The notes under the pieces were generated by a model. It was not told the origin of the DNA, made no database searches, and saw nothing but the letters and a program-made list of their open reading frames with translations. Shown in pieces: positions 8,179 through 16,443 of a DNA stretch of 64,000 nucleotides. Location of the stretch: contig NZ_BSTQ01000006.1 of the NCBI RefSeq assembly GCF_030269605.1, forward strand, positions 184,988 through 248,987. The letters run 5' to 3'. How positions within the stretch are numbered: position 1 is the first letter of the stretch; the number at the start of each line of letters is the position of its first letter. A program made the position numbers and the translations under genes. The stretch comes from Lentzea sp. NBRC 105346. Its GTDB lineage: Bacteria; Actinomycetota; Actinomycetes; Mycobacteriales; Pseudonocardiaceae.

Positions 8179-8736
8179 ATGACCCTGCCATACCAACGAA
8201 TCCTGGCCGCGGGCCTTTCGGTCCTCATGCTGATCGCGATGACGGCGTCGGGCAACGCCTCGACTGATGGCCAACGAGATTTCGACTGGGAGATCGGCAC
8301 CTGGTGCACCTCGGTGCGGGTTCTCGCCGAGCCGCTCTCGGAGTCGCCCGACCAGTGGCTTCAGTTCACGGGTACCAGCGTTGTCCGTCCGCTCCTGGAC
8401 CGGCGGGCGAACGTCGTGGAGCTCGCCGTCTCGGGGACGAACGGACGCATCGAAGGCCTCAGCCTGCGGCTGTACGAACCGCAGGCGCAGCGGTGGAGCC
8501 TGACGTTCGTCAACATCCGCGACGGTCTGCTCACCCCGGCGGTGTACGGCGGGTTCCACGACGGCGTGGGCGAGTTCTTCGGCGACGACCAGCTCGGCGG
8601 CCGTCCGATCAAGGTGCGCTTCCTCATCCACCGCCAGGGTGCGGACACGGCCAGGTTCGAGCAGGCGTTCTCGGCCGACGGCGGAACGACGTGGGAAACG
8701 AACTGGATCGCCGTGGATACCCGAGTCCGCGGTTAG
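8179..8736 (+). CDS. Secreted protein, DUF1579-like (uncertain)
   Basis: A 185-residue protein with a signal peptide (MTLPYQRILAAGLSVLMLIA, cleavage near ASGNAS). The mature part begins DFDWEIGTWCTSVRVL and has WSLTFVNIRDGLLTPAVYGGF and GRPIKVRFLIH, a pattern typical of the beta-rich DUF1579-type or lipocalin-like proteins that begin FDFWIGTW. It may bind a hydrophobic ligand, but no active site is visible. It is divergent from the HxlR regulator with a 28-base gap, so it is the probable target. Its stop overlaps that of the next, convergent gene by three bases. Confidence 0.6.
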   Translation: MTLPYQRILAAGLSVLMLIAMTASGNASTDGQRDFDWEIGTWCTSVRVLAEPLSESPDQWLQFTGTSVVRPLLDRRANVVELAVSGTNGRIEGLSLRLYEPQAQRWSLTFVNIRDGLLTPAVYGGFHDGVGEFFGDDQLGGRPIKVRFLIHRQGADTARFEQAFSADGGTTWETNWIAVDTRVRG

Positions 8737-11615
8737 CGATGTGCGCGGCGCCAAAGGGTGGCCCAGCCGCCCTTTGGCAACAGCGCCGCCGGGATGAGCA
8801 GGCCGTGCTCGGCGACGCGCTGCCAGAACAGCTCCACGGGCGCGCCGAGTTCGGCCGCCGCGGGCAGTGCGTTTTGCCACGGCCCGTGCTCGTCGGACAG
8901 GTCGCTGGTGGGAAAGCCGGGAACCGTGGTCTTTCTCGCCGCGACCACCTGGACCGCTCCGTCCATTGTGGATCTGTTGCACGTCGTCGCGATGGCCAGT
9001 GCGCACAGCAGCTCGGCCGACGGCCGGCGTGCCACCGATCTGGCCAGCGCGTCATCGCCGGTCAGTCCGCCCATTGCCGCGCGGACGGCCCGCGCCACGA
9101 CGTCCATCGCGTGGGCCGGCGCGATCTCCGGGCGGCGCACCAGCGCGCGCAGCGTTCTCGGCAGCGGTGAGCCGTCGGTGAGGGTCTGGAGCCGGTCGTA
9201 CTCGCGCAGTCCTGGATCGAGGCTGCCCACCGCGGCGGCCAGCGGTCGAACGCGAGTCGCCCGCCACAGGACCGCGGCGCCGAGCCCGGCGTTGAGAGCC
9301 GCGCGAAGCACGTCGACGAGTTCGGCCGGCCCCAGGCGTTTCAGTGCGATCACCGCCGCCTCCGGCTCGAAGTCGGCAGGCTGACCCGGTCGTCCGAGCT
9401 CACGCGCGAGCGCGGCGTAAGCCTTTCGCGCCGATGTCACCGGCGCCGAGGCCAGTTCCCGCTCCATCGCGGTGGTCAAAGCGCCGGTGAGCTGGGCGGG
9501 CAGGCGCCCCGCCGCCGAACGGCGCGCCGAACCGCCCCGCGCCCGCACCGGCGGGACGGGCAGCAGAGGCTCGGGTGCGGACGGCACGGGTGCCGGGATC
9601 GTGTCCACCCACCGTTTGATGTGCTTTTCCAGCGCTGGGGCGACGTCGTCGTTGAACCGCGCGCGCAGCTCGTGGATGTGCCAACCGCCGGTGTGCCGCC
9701 GGATGTCGAGGTTGGCGACGATGCGGCCGCCGACCGGGTCGCGCAGCGCCATCAGCACGCACTGGCCCTTGCGCGCTTCGTCGGCGTACCACGACTCACC
9801 GATGCAGTTGCCCATGTAGCCGGACCACTCGGCCAGCTGCCTCGGCTCGCGGCCCAGTTCCACGGACAGCTCGGTGCCGGCGAGGACCTGTCTGTCCATA
9901 GCAGACACTTCCGGTGGGATCGGGAAAGCGCCGATGCTCGCCTCGGCGACCACCGCGGCCGCGCTGACCCCGGCCGCCAGCTCCGTCCAGCCGCCGCAGC
10001 GGGGCGGCGGGGTCGCGCCGAACATGACCAGCTGCGCGACCCCGGCGGCGGCGAGCGCCACGTCGGCTCGTGGCCTGCCGGGCGCCTGCGTGGCGTAGTC
10101 GAGCTCCGGCGCGGACCGCCCGTGCCGCACGGTGGCGGACTCGTTGCCGTAGAAGGGTGCCAGTGCGTCGGCGAGGTCGGCGAACCAGAGCAGGTCGTGC
10201 GGTGTTTCCAGCGCGGCCGGATCCGCCGGGTTCGCGGCGGCGATCCGCTGTGCCAGCGTCTGCGCCGGGCCGTCGGCGTGCGCGTCGGTCAGTGGCGGCT
10301 GCTCCCAGCTACTCGGTGACCGCGAGAACCCAGCCGCGGCGCGCCATCCGTGCAACTGCGACACATGCCACGGCCGGCAGGTGTCCCAGCAGTTGTGCAG
10401 CGGGCGGTCGCCGAGGTCGGCGAGCAACTCGGCCACGGCGTCGAGGACGACCACGCCGTAGTTGCGAGCCATGGCGACGCGTGTCCTCACCTTCGCCTCG
10501 GTCTTGGCGCTGATCGTCCTATCCGGACTCAGTGCCTGAACCAGCTGGTGGACATAGCAGCCTGGCCGCGCCGGGTGCGTGTAGCCGCCCTCGGGGCGCC
10601 GAGTGGCAGCGTTCCGCTCGTCCTCGGTGAGACACGCGTCGGCCGCGACCAGCTCGGCGCGGTGCTTCTCGGCGGCGACCGCGAGGCCTTCGTCGGACAT
10701 GGTCCTGGCGAAGCGCAGCAGCGCGGTCGCCGCGATGGCGTCGTGCAGCAGACGGCCGAGCTCCCGTGCGGTCCACCACTGAGGTGGCTGCCAGCGAGCC
10801 GCGGCCGCCAGCGTCGGGCGGTCACCGACTGCCCAGGAGAGTTGCTGCATGATCGGCTCGTCGAAGTGGGCGCGGTGGCGCTCGCGGAGCTTGTCGATTC
10901 GGTCGATCCGAGTCTGTGACTTGGCTCGGCGGTCCTGGCGCTGCCGCTCGACCAGCAGCGCGCACACGTGGTCCCACAGGCTGATGATCAGTGTCAGCCG
11001 CCGCGGCCGTGGATACCCCGCCAGTACACGGGACAGGTGACCGGCCAAAGTGGACGCCGCGCCGCGCGGGAACGGGTCGATCCCGTCCGGGGCGCGCAGC
11101 TCGAGTACCCGCTCCAGCTGCTCCGGCCCGAGGAGGTCCGACGCCGCCGAGGCCAGTCGCAGCGCCGCCCAGCGCTGTTCGGCGACCGCCGTGTGTGCGG
11201 CCGCGCCGACCCGCTTGGTCGCCAACGGCCCGAACATCGCCACGAGAACGGCGGTCCGGTCGCCCAGCCGGTGCGCGCCGTCGAGGACTTTCAGCGCGGC
11301 CAGCACCGCGTCGCGCCGGTCACCGTGGGCGCCGGCCAATCGTGCCGAGGTGAAGCCACCGCCGAGATCGACGCCCGCCCCGGCCGCTTCCGGTCCACTT
11401 CGCACCAGCACGGCGAGCTGCCTGGTCGCTTCCCGGACCACCTCTGGTTCCGCATCGGCCGGGCCGACGGCGACCGGGGAACCCGGTGGATGCGCGCCGG
11501 CCCGGCCGGTGGCGGATTTGGGCGTGGCTCGATCACCCGACGTGGGCAGCCAGCAGCGCAACCCAGGTCCGGCTGTGATCCCGAACGCCAGTTGGATGGA
11601 CATCGACACCATCAT
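8733..11615 (-). CDS. Large PcfJ-like protein of unknown function
   Basis: About 960 residues, no signal peptide or membrane helix. The N-terminal two thirds is helical and Ala/Arg-rich with no family I recognise; it contains DHVCALLVERQRQDRR and several Trp-rich stretches (WQPPQWWTARELG). Around residues 625-710 is a block WSGYMGNCIGESWYADEARK, then VLMALRD, NLDIRRH and HELRARFNDDV...KRWV. Its layout (M.NC...Y, a strand with an ordinary-substrate look, N, final W) is that of the PcfJ-like domain, first named from an enterococcal conjugative plasmid. A basic, Pro-rich linker follows, then another helical domain. ATG 11615 was chosen as the first Met after the overlap with the VOC gene; GTG/ATG choices within 12 bases are equally possible. 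The role is unknown. Confidence 0.62.
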   Translation of the reverse strand: MMVSMSIQLAFGITAGPGLRCWLPTSGDRATPKSATGRAGAHPPGSPVAVGPADAEPEVVREATRQLAVLVRSGPEAAGAGVDLGGGFTSARLAGAHGDRRDAVLAALKVLDGAHRLGDRTAVLVAMFGPLATKRVGAAAHTAVAEQRWAALRLASAASDLLGPEQLERVLELRAPDGIDPFPRGAASTLAGHLSRVLAGYPRPRRLTLIISLWDHVCALLVERQRQDRRAKSQTRIDRIDKLRERHRAHFDEPIMQQLSWAVGDRPTLAAAARWQPPQWWTARELGRLLHDAIAATALLRFARTMSDEGLAVAAEKHRAELVAADACLTEDERNAATRRPEGGYTHPARPGCYVHQLVQALSPDRTISAKTEAKVRTRVAMARNYGVVVLDAVAELLADLGDRPLHNCWDTCRPWHVSQLHGWRAAAGFSRSPSSWEQPPLTDAHADGPAQTLAQRIAAANPADPAALETPHDLLWFADLADALAPFYGNESATVRHGRSAPELDYATQAPGRPRADVALAAAGVAQLVMFGATPPPRCGGWTELAAGVSAAAVVAEASIGAFPIPPEVSAMDRQVLAGTELSVELGREPRQLAEWSGYMGNCIGESWYADEARKGQCVLMALRDPVGGRIVANLDIRRHTGGWHIHELRARFNDDVAPALEKHIKRWVDTIPAPVPSAPEPLLPVPPVRARGGSARRSAAGRLPAQLTGALTTAMERELASAPVTSARKAYAALARELGRPGQPADFEPEAAVIALKRLGPAELVDVLRAALNAGLGAAVLWRATRVRPLAAAVGSLDPGLREYDRLQTLTDGSPLPRTLRALVRRPEIAPAHAMDVVARAVRAAMGGLTGDDALARSVARRPSAELLCALAIATTCNRSTMDGAVQVVAARKTTVPGFPTSDLSDEHGPWQNALPAAAELGAPVELFWQRVAEHGLLIPAALLPKGGWATLWRRAHR

Positions 11616-11643
11616 CGCGCAGCGATGCCACCGGATTTGGCGT

Positions 11644-12078
11644 TCAGTCGATGCAGAACTCGTTGCCCTCGATGTCCTGCATCGAGATGCACGACTCGTT
11701 GAACTCATCGGCCAGCAGTACCTGCACGGTCGTCGCGCCGAGCGCGGTCAGCCGGGCCTGCTCGGCCTGAAGTGCGGCCAGGCGTTCCTCACCCACGAGA
11801 CCGGTGCCGACCCGTACGTCGAGATGCACCCGGTTCTTGACGACCTTGCCCTCGGGAACGCGCTGGAAGTACAGCCGCGGGCCCTCCCCGGTGGGATCAA
11901 CGGCGACGGCCGCCGCACCCTGGCGCTCGGGCGGCAGCGAGCGGTCGTAGTCGTCCCAAGTGGAGAAGCCCTCCGGTGGCGGCGGAACGACGTACCCCAG
12001 CACCTCGCACCAGAAACGGGCTACACGCTCGGGTTCCGCGCAGTCGAAGGTGACTTGGAACTTCTTGATCGACCCCAT
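11644..12078 (-). CDS. VOC (glyoxalase-like) family protein
   Basis: A 144-residue protein with one vicinal-oxygen-chelate fold. It starts KFQVTFDCAEPERVARFWCE, the common opening of the glyoxalase-like subgroup, and has DPTGEGPRLYFQRVPEGK and KNRVHLDVRV in the middle, and ISMQDIEGNEFCID at the end, where the DPEGNEF-type motif carries a metal-ligand Glu. Such proteins range from metal-dependent isomerases or dioxygenases to drug-binding proteins; the substrate cannot be told. It lies between the PcfJ-like gene (28 bases) and asparaginase (36 bases) on the same strand. Confidence 0.82.
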   Translation of the reverse strand: MGSIKKFQVTFDCAEPERVARFWCEVLGYVVPPPPEGFSTWDDYDRSLPPERQGAAAVAVDPTGEGPRLYFQRVPEGKVVKNRVHLDVRVGTGLVGEERLAALQAEQARLTALGATTVQVLLADEFNESCISMQDIEGNEFCID

Positions 12079-12114
12079 GCGGCCATCGTAATGGCCTGTC
12101 CGGGCGGTGCGGTC

Positions 12115-13104
12115 CTAATAGGCGCTGAAGGCTTCGGCGATGCGGGCTTGGTCACGGCAGCCGGTGGCGAGGAGCCGGTGGAGGAGCAGCCGGGCCTTGT
12201 ACGGGCTCAGCGAGCCGCCCGCGATCAGTCCGTGGGCGAGCAGGTCGCGTTCGGAGCCGGGATAGCTGTAGGTGTTGGTGAGCACGGGACCATCGCCGAT
12301 GCGCGAGGCCAGGACGACGGGGATCTGCGCAGCGAGCCGGCGGAGCCGGGGGACCTGCCATTCGGGAACGTGCCCGGCGCCCAGGGCCGCGACGACCAGT
12401 CCGTCGTACCGGCCTTCGAGCAGGTCCAGTTGGGTGCCGTCATCCCCGAGGCACACGGTGTGCAGCGCCACCCGCACCGGCTCCGTGCCGATCTCCGCGG
12501 GGCCGACGGTCCTGCGGGGCAACTGCTGGTGCAGCCTCACCTGTCCTTCGACCATCAGCCCGAGCGGGCCGGAGCCCGGCGAGGTGAAGGCCGCGGGCCT
12601 GGTCGTGTGGCTCTTGTGGACGGTGCGGGCGGCGTGCACCTCATCGCCCGCGACGACGACACAGCCGGCACCCCGCAGCCACGGGCCGGCCGCCGCGATG
12701 ACGGCGGCGTGCAGGTTGGCCGGGCCGTCGGGGCCGGCCATGGTCGCGTTGCGCATGGCTCCGGTGAAGACGATCGGTGCCTCGCCCTCGTACAGCAGGT
12801 CGAGGTAGAACGACGTCTCCTCCATGGTGTCCGTGCCCTGGACGACCACCACGCCGTCCACCGGGCCGGAGCCGACGATCGCGGCGCGCAGTTCCTCGAT
12901 GTCCGCTATGGACAGTGAGGCACTGGGCAGGCGACGGAAGTCGTGGACGCGCAGCCGGACTCCCAGGGTGTTCAGACCGGGGACGGCCTGCAGGAGTTGT
13001 TCTGCCGACAACGCGGGCGCCAGCTTGCTGGTCAGCGGATCCACGGTGGTGGCGATGGTGCCGCCGAGGGCGAAGACGGCGACGTGCCGGCCGGTCAGTG
13101 GCAT
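12115..13104 (-). CDS. L-asparaginase family amidohydrolase
   Basis: A 329-residue type I/II asparaginase-like enzyme that would hydrolyse asparagine or a related amide to the acid and ammonia. Both threonine motifs are present: ALGGTIATT near the N-terminus (nucleophile Thr) and VVVQGTDTMEETSF (second Thr with Asp), plus the conserved Lys in ARTVHKSHTT. There is no signal peptide, so it is cytoplasmic. The ATG at 13104 has GAAGGAAA just upstream and overlaps the end of the racemase gene by ten bases. It is the third gene of an operon with a deacylase and racemase; the actual substrate may be a D-amide or N-acyl product rather than L-Asn (inference). Confidence 0.85.
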   Translation of the reverse strand: MPLTGRHVAVFALGGTIATTVDPLTSKLAPALSAEQLLQAVPGLNTLGVRLRVHDFRRLPSASLSIADIEELRAAIVGSGPVDGVVVVQGTDTMEETSFYLDLLYEGEAPIVFTGAMRNATMAGPDGPANLHAAVIAAAGPWLRGAGCVVVAGDEVHAARTVHKSHTTRPAAFTSPGSGPLGLMVEGQVRLHQQLPRRTVGPAEIGTEPVRVALHTVCLGDDGTQLDLLEGRYDGLVVAALGAGHVPEWQVPRLRRLAAQIPVVLASRIGDGPVLTNTYSYPGSERDLLAHGLIAGGSLSPYKARLLLHRLLATGCRDQARIAEAFSAY

Positions 13105-13823
13105 GGGTTTCCTTCGATCGCACGGACATCGGCCAGCGCGCGGCGGACTACCGCTCGGGCCAGGACCGCGGTGGCGTCCACGACGTCTGAGGACTGCAGG
13201 AGCAGGGGAATCTCCGTGCACGCAGCCACCACGGCGGTAGCGCCCGAACGGTAGAGCGACTGCAACGCCGGCGCTGTCAGTTGCCGGGCTTCGGCCAGGT
13301 CACCGCCCGCCTTGACGTGGCGGATGGCCGACATGACCCCCAGCTGGGTCGTGTCGTCGGGAACCAGGGGTGTCAGGCCGCGGCCCGCCAGGGCGTGCTG
13401 GTACAGCTCGGCCTTGAGGGTGCCGGTGGTGGCGAGGACGCCCACCGTTGCGCCGGGTTGCAGGCGCGCCACCTCCGCGGCGGTCTCCGCCACCATGTCG
13501 AGCACGTGGACTGGGGAGGCGGCCGACCGCACGGTGTCCAGGAAGGCATGGGCGGTGTTGCACGGGATGGCCAGGAGTTCCGCGCCCGCCAGCACCAGGG
13601 CGTGTGCTCCCTGTTCGAGCCACGGTGAGGGATCCGGCCCCTGACCGAGCAGCGCGGCGGTCCGGTCCGGGATCGTCGGATCGGCCCAGATGACCACGGG
13701 CACGTGGTCCTGGTCGGTCACGGCCGGGGTCGAGCGGACGAGCTTCGTATAGAAATCGGCGGTCGCCGCCGGGCCCATTCCGCCCAGAATTCCCACTTTC
13801 AGTGCGCGTCCCCGACGCGTCAT
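13095..13823 (-). CDS. Aspartate/glutamate racemase family protein
   Basis: A 242-residue cofactor-independent racemase-type enzyme. It begins KVGILGGMGPAATADFYTKL, the family N-terminus, and has both catalytic cysteines in IPCNTAHAFLD and AACTEIPLLL. The family interconverts D- and L-Asp or Glu, or related acids such as hydantoins. The ATG overlaps the deacylase stop by four bases (ATGA), and its own end overlaps the asparaginase start, so the three genes are translationally coupled. With the deacylase upstream it could convert freed D-acid to the L form for catabolism (inference). Confidence 0.88.
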   Translation of the reverse strand: MTRRGRALKVGILGGMGPAATADFYTKLVRSTPAVTDQDHVPVVIWADPTIPDRTAALLGQGPDPSPWLEQGAHALVLAGAELLAIPCNTAHAFLDTVRSAASPVHVLDMVAETAAEVARLQPGATVGVLATTGTLKAELYQHALAGRGLTPLVPDDTTQLGVMSAIRHVKAGGDLAEARQLTAPALQSLYRSGATAVVAACTEIPLLLQSSDVVDATAVLARAVVRRALADVRAIEGNPCH

Positions 13824-15304
13824 GGCCGCCTCCCGCGCAGCGCCCGGCCTGGCATCGCGCCGACGTCGATCTCACCATCGCGCACTACGAACTGGCCGCC
13901 CACCAGTACCTGTGAGAACCCACGGGAAGGGCGCGTCGGGTCCGCATAGGTGGACCGGTCGCGAACGGTGAGCGGATCGAACACGACCAGGTCCGCGTCG
14001 GCGCCGGGCTGCACTCGTCCCTTGCGGGCGGCGTCGGGGCACATGCGCTCCAATGTCTGCGCGGGCAGCAGCGTGGCGCGGCGGATCGCTTGGGGCAGGG
14101 TCAGCAGGCCGGATTCCCGGACAAGGGTGCGCAGGGTGCGGGCGAACGTGCCGGTGCTGCGCGGGTGCGTGATCGCGTCAGGTGGCGGCGGCCATTCCGT
14201 TCCCTTCAGCCGCGTCCCGCCGCGGCCCTGGAGCGGCATCGCGTCGGAGGCGATCATCGTGTCGTTGAACAGCAGGGCGCGGCGCAACAGGTCCTGCTCG
14301 TCGGCGCGTGACTCGTCCAGGTACCGGATCACGGCCAGACCGCCGGGGTCCCGCGTGCGCAGCTGCATCAGCCGGCGAGCGCTGGCCGGTCGTTCGCCCG
14401 TCGGCGTGTAGACGATGTGGGACGGGGTGATGCCGAGCCGGGGCAGGTTGTCCGGGTGCAGGAAGGCCGCCCCGATGGCTGTCATCGACGCGCCGTACGG
14501 ATACGCCTCGGTGGTCACCCGGACTCCATGGGCGCGGGCGTTGCCGACGAGTTCGGTCACCACGTCGATCTGTTGCAACGACGTGCTGTTGATGTGGCAC
14601 AGATGCATGTGCGCTCCGGTGCCGAGTCCGACGGCCACGACCTCCTGGATGCCCTGCAGGGCCGTACCCGGCTCCGCGCCGTTCTTGTGCCTGGCGTGGG
14701 TGAACGTCGGCACGTCGTATCGGGCCGCCAGCCGCGCCACTTCGAGGTACTCGCGATGCGAGACGTGCGGGGCGTAACCGATGAGGACACCGATGCCGAG
14801 CGCGCCGAGCTCGAGTTCGGACTCCAGGATGTCGAGGATCCGCCGCGTGTCGTCCGGGGTTCCTTCGACGCCCCAACGCGGTCCGCTCATGTGAGCGGTC
14901 AGGTGGGTGCTCATGGTGTGCGGGTCCAGACCGTCCATAACGGACATTCGTGCCGCCGCCCACGAGGCCGAGTACCCGTAGTTGATCGGACGACCCTCCA
15001 GCGCGGCGTCCCGGTACGCCCCCTCCAGCCGGGGGGCGCCGGCCTCCAGCTCCAGCGCGGTCGTCACGCCGTCCAACGCCTGCAGCCGCATCGATGTCGG
15101 GGTCAGCGCGTGGCTGTGCAGGTCGATGAACCCCGGCGCCACCACCTGTCCGGTGACGTCGACGACGCGACGGGCCCGGAGCGGTTGTTCGGAGACCGCC
15201 GTGATGCGTCCGTCGTCGACGGCGACGTGCCGCACGGCGTCGAGGCCGGTCTCCGGATCGATCACCCGGCCCGCGCACAACGCGAGATCGTGGACGTGAT
15301 CCAT
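13820..15304 (-). CDS. N-acyl-D-amino-acid deacylase (amidohydrolase superfamily)
   Basis: A 494-residue zinc enzyme of the D-aminoacylase group, which removes the acyl group from N-acyl-D-amino acids. Motifs: N-terminal beta sandwich, VVAPGFIDLHSHA with the metal-binding HxH, PTFTHARHKNGAEP, HLCHINSTS with a further His, and MIASDAMPLQGRGG with the catalytic Asp. The C-terminal part ends GADADLVVFDPLTV, standard for amidohydrolases. The ATG at 15304 follows GAGGAG; the longer frame would enter the divergent promoter. First gene of a three-gene operon and divergent from a double-Lrp regulator 119 bases away. Substrate preference is inferred from the family only. Confidence 0.87.
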   Translation of the reverse strand: MDHVHDLALCAGRVIDPETGLDAVRHVAVDDGRITAVSEQPLRARRVVDVTGQVVAPGFIDLHSHALTPTSMRLQALDGVTTALELEAGAPRLEGAYRDAALEGRPINYGYSASWAAARMSVMDGLDPHTMSTHLTAHMSGPRWGVEGTPDDTRRILDILESELELGALGIGVLIGYAPHVSHREYLEVARLAARYDVPTFTHARHKNGAEPGTALQGIQEVVAVGLGTGAHMHLCHINSTSLQQIDVVTELVGNARAHGVRVTTEAYPYGASMTAIGAAFLHPDNLPRLGITPSHIVYTPTGERPASARRLMQLRTRDPGGLAVIRYLDESRADEQDLLRRALLFNDTMIASDAMPLQGRGGTRLKGTEWPPPPDAITHPRSTGTFARTLRTLVRESGLLTLPQAIRRATLLPAQTLERMCPDAARKGRVQPGADADLVVFDPLTVRDRSTYADPTRPSRGFSQVLVGGQFVVRDGEIDVGAMPGRALRGRRP

Positions 15305-15423
15305 ACCGGCTGACTCTCCTCGTGCCTGGGCTGTCCCTGCACCGTGCCAGCACGGATAATGACCACGCTGAACTCGCAGCAAACGGACACAGAGGGTGTC
15401 CTGGACGCCGGAAAGCGACTTCC
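15305..15423. promoter_or_regulatory. Divergent promoter between deacylase operon and Lrp regulator
   Basis: This 119-base gap has to serve both directions. A candidate -10, GATAAT, lies at 15355-15360, 18 bases after CTGTCC, and would start the regulator transcript. Downstream of it is the inverted repeat GGACAC-N5-GTGTCC at 15385-15401, inside the predicted 5' untranslated region, a fitting place for an autoregulatory operator. Both are read by eye. Confidence 0.45.
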
Positions 15424-16443
15424 ATGCTCAGCGAAACCGATCTCCAGCTGCTGGACGCCCTCCAGGTCAACCCGCGTGCCTCGTGGACCCTGATCGGCCG
15501 CGTCCTGGAGATCGACCCGGTCACCGCGGCCCGCCGCTGGGCCCGGTTGCAGGAGAACGGGCTCGCCTGGGTGTCCGTCGCGTTCGGACCGCACGAGGCC
15601 GGGCAGCTGTGCGTGGTGGTCGTCGAGATCGAGTGCGAGCGCGGCGCCAGCACGGCAGTCGCGGCGGCCATCGCCCGGTGGAACAGCGTCCTCACGGTCC
15701 AGTACACGGCGGGCCGCCAGGACCTCTGGGCGCTGCTGGTCACCTCCGACTTCGCGACGATGTCGCAGCTGCTGCTCGTCGGGTTGCCCCGGCTGGACGG
15801 CGTGGCCCGGACCCGCAGCTACTTCGTGACCCGGATGTTCGAGGCGACCGGGCGCTGGCGGCTGCACGTGCTCGGCCGCCAGCAGGTGCATCGGCTGCGC
15901 GAGGCGTACCCGGAGCGGTCCTCGGAACGGGCCCGGCCGTTCGGGCCCACGGACCGCGCGATGTTCCGCGAGCTCAGCATCGACGGGCGGCGCACACACG
16001 CCGAGCTGGGCGAGGTTCTGGGCATGTCCGCCCGGACCGTGCAGCGGCGGCTGACCGCGCTGATGTCCCGTCGCGAGGTGGCGTTCCGCTGCGACGTCGC
16101 CCGGAGCTCGGTCGGCTGGCCCAGCGCCGCCGTGATCTGGCTGCACGTGCCGGAGGACCGGCTCGACGAGGCCGGGCGGGTGCTCGGCCGGCGACCGGAG
16201 GTCCGGACCTGCGCCGCCATCGCCGACGAGCGCAACCTGCTGCTCAGCATCGGCCTGCGGCAGGTGTCCGACCTGCACCGGCAGATCGTCCAGATCCTGC
16301 ACGCCGTGCCGTACGCGAAGATCCTCGACCGAAGTGTCGTGCTGCGTCAGGAAAAGCTCTACGGACGCATCCTGGACACGGCCGGCCGGGCGGTCGAGGC
16401 GGTCCCGATCGATCCGTGGGAGGAGATCTCCGGGCTCGCCTAG
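15424..16443 (+). CDS. Lrp/AsnC-family regulator with two fused units
   Basis: A 339-residue regulator made of two Lrp/AsnC-type halves. The first HTH is at about residues 5-50 (DLQLLDALQVNPRASWTLIG) and is followed by an effector-type region; the second HTH is at about 180-225 (DRAMFRELSIDGRRTHAELG then GMSARTVQRRLTAL), again followed by an alpha/beta domain. This doubled form is usual in actinomycetes. Lrp proteins sense amino acids and form octamers. The ATG at 15424 (MLSETD) is the standard family start. It is divergent from the N-acyl-D-amino acid operon, so it probably controls that operon and the convergent transporter gene, whose stop overlaps its own by three bases. Confidence 0.85.
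   Translation: MLSETDLQLLDALQVNPRASWTLIGRVLEIDPVTAARRWARLQENGLAWVSVAFGPHEAGQLCVVVVEIECERGASTAVAAAIARWNSVLTVQYTAGRQDLWALLVTSDFATMSQLLLVGLPRLDGVARTRSYFVTRMFEATGRWRLHVLGRQQVHRLREAYPERSSERARPFGPTDRAMFRELSIDGRRTHAELGEVLGMSARTVQRRLTALMSRREVAFRCDVARSSVGWPSAAVIWLHVPEDRLDEAGRVLGRRPEVRTCAAIADERNLLLSIGLRQVSDLHRQIVQILHAVPYAKILDRSVVLRQEKLYGRILDTAGRAVEAVPIDPWEEISGLA

Noticed and set aside
8125..9006. Leftward frame of 293 codons
   Set aside because: It runs opposite the secreted-protein gene and into the PcfJ-like gene and is Arg/Gly-rich, a shadow of high-GC DNA.
11050..12918. Rightward open frame of 622 codons across the VOC and asparaginase genes
   Set aside because: It is antisense to genes with clear family motifs and has no motif of its own.
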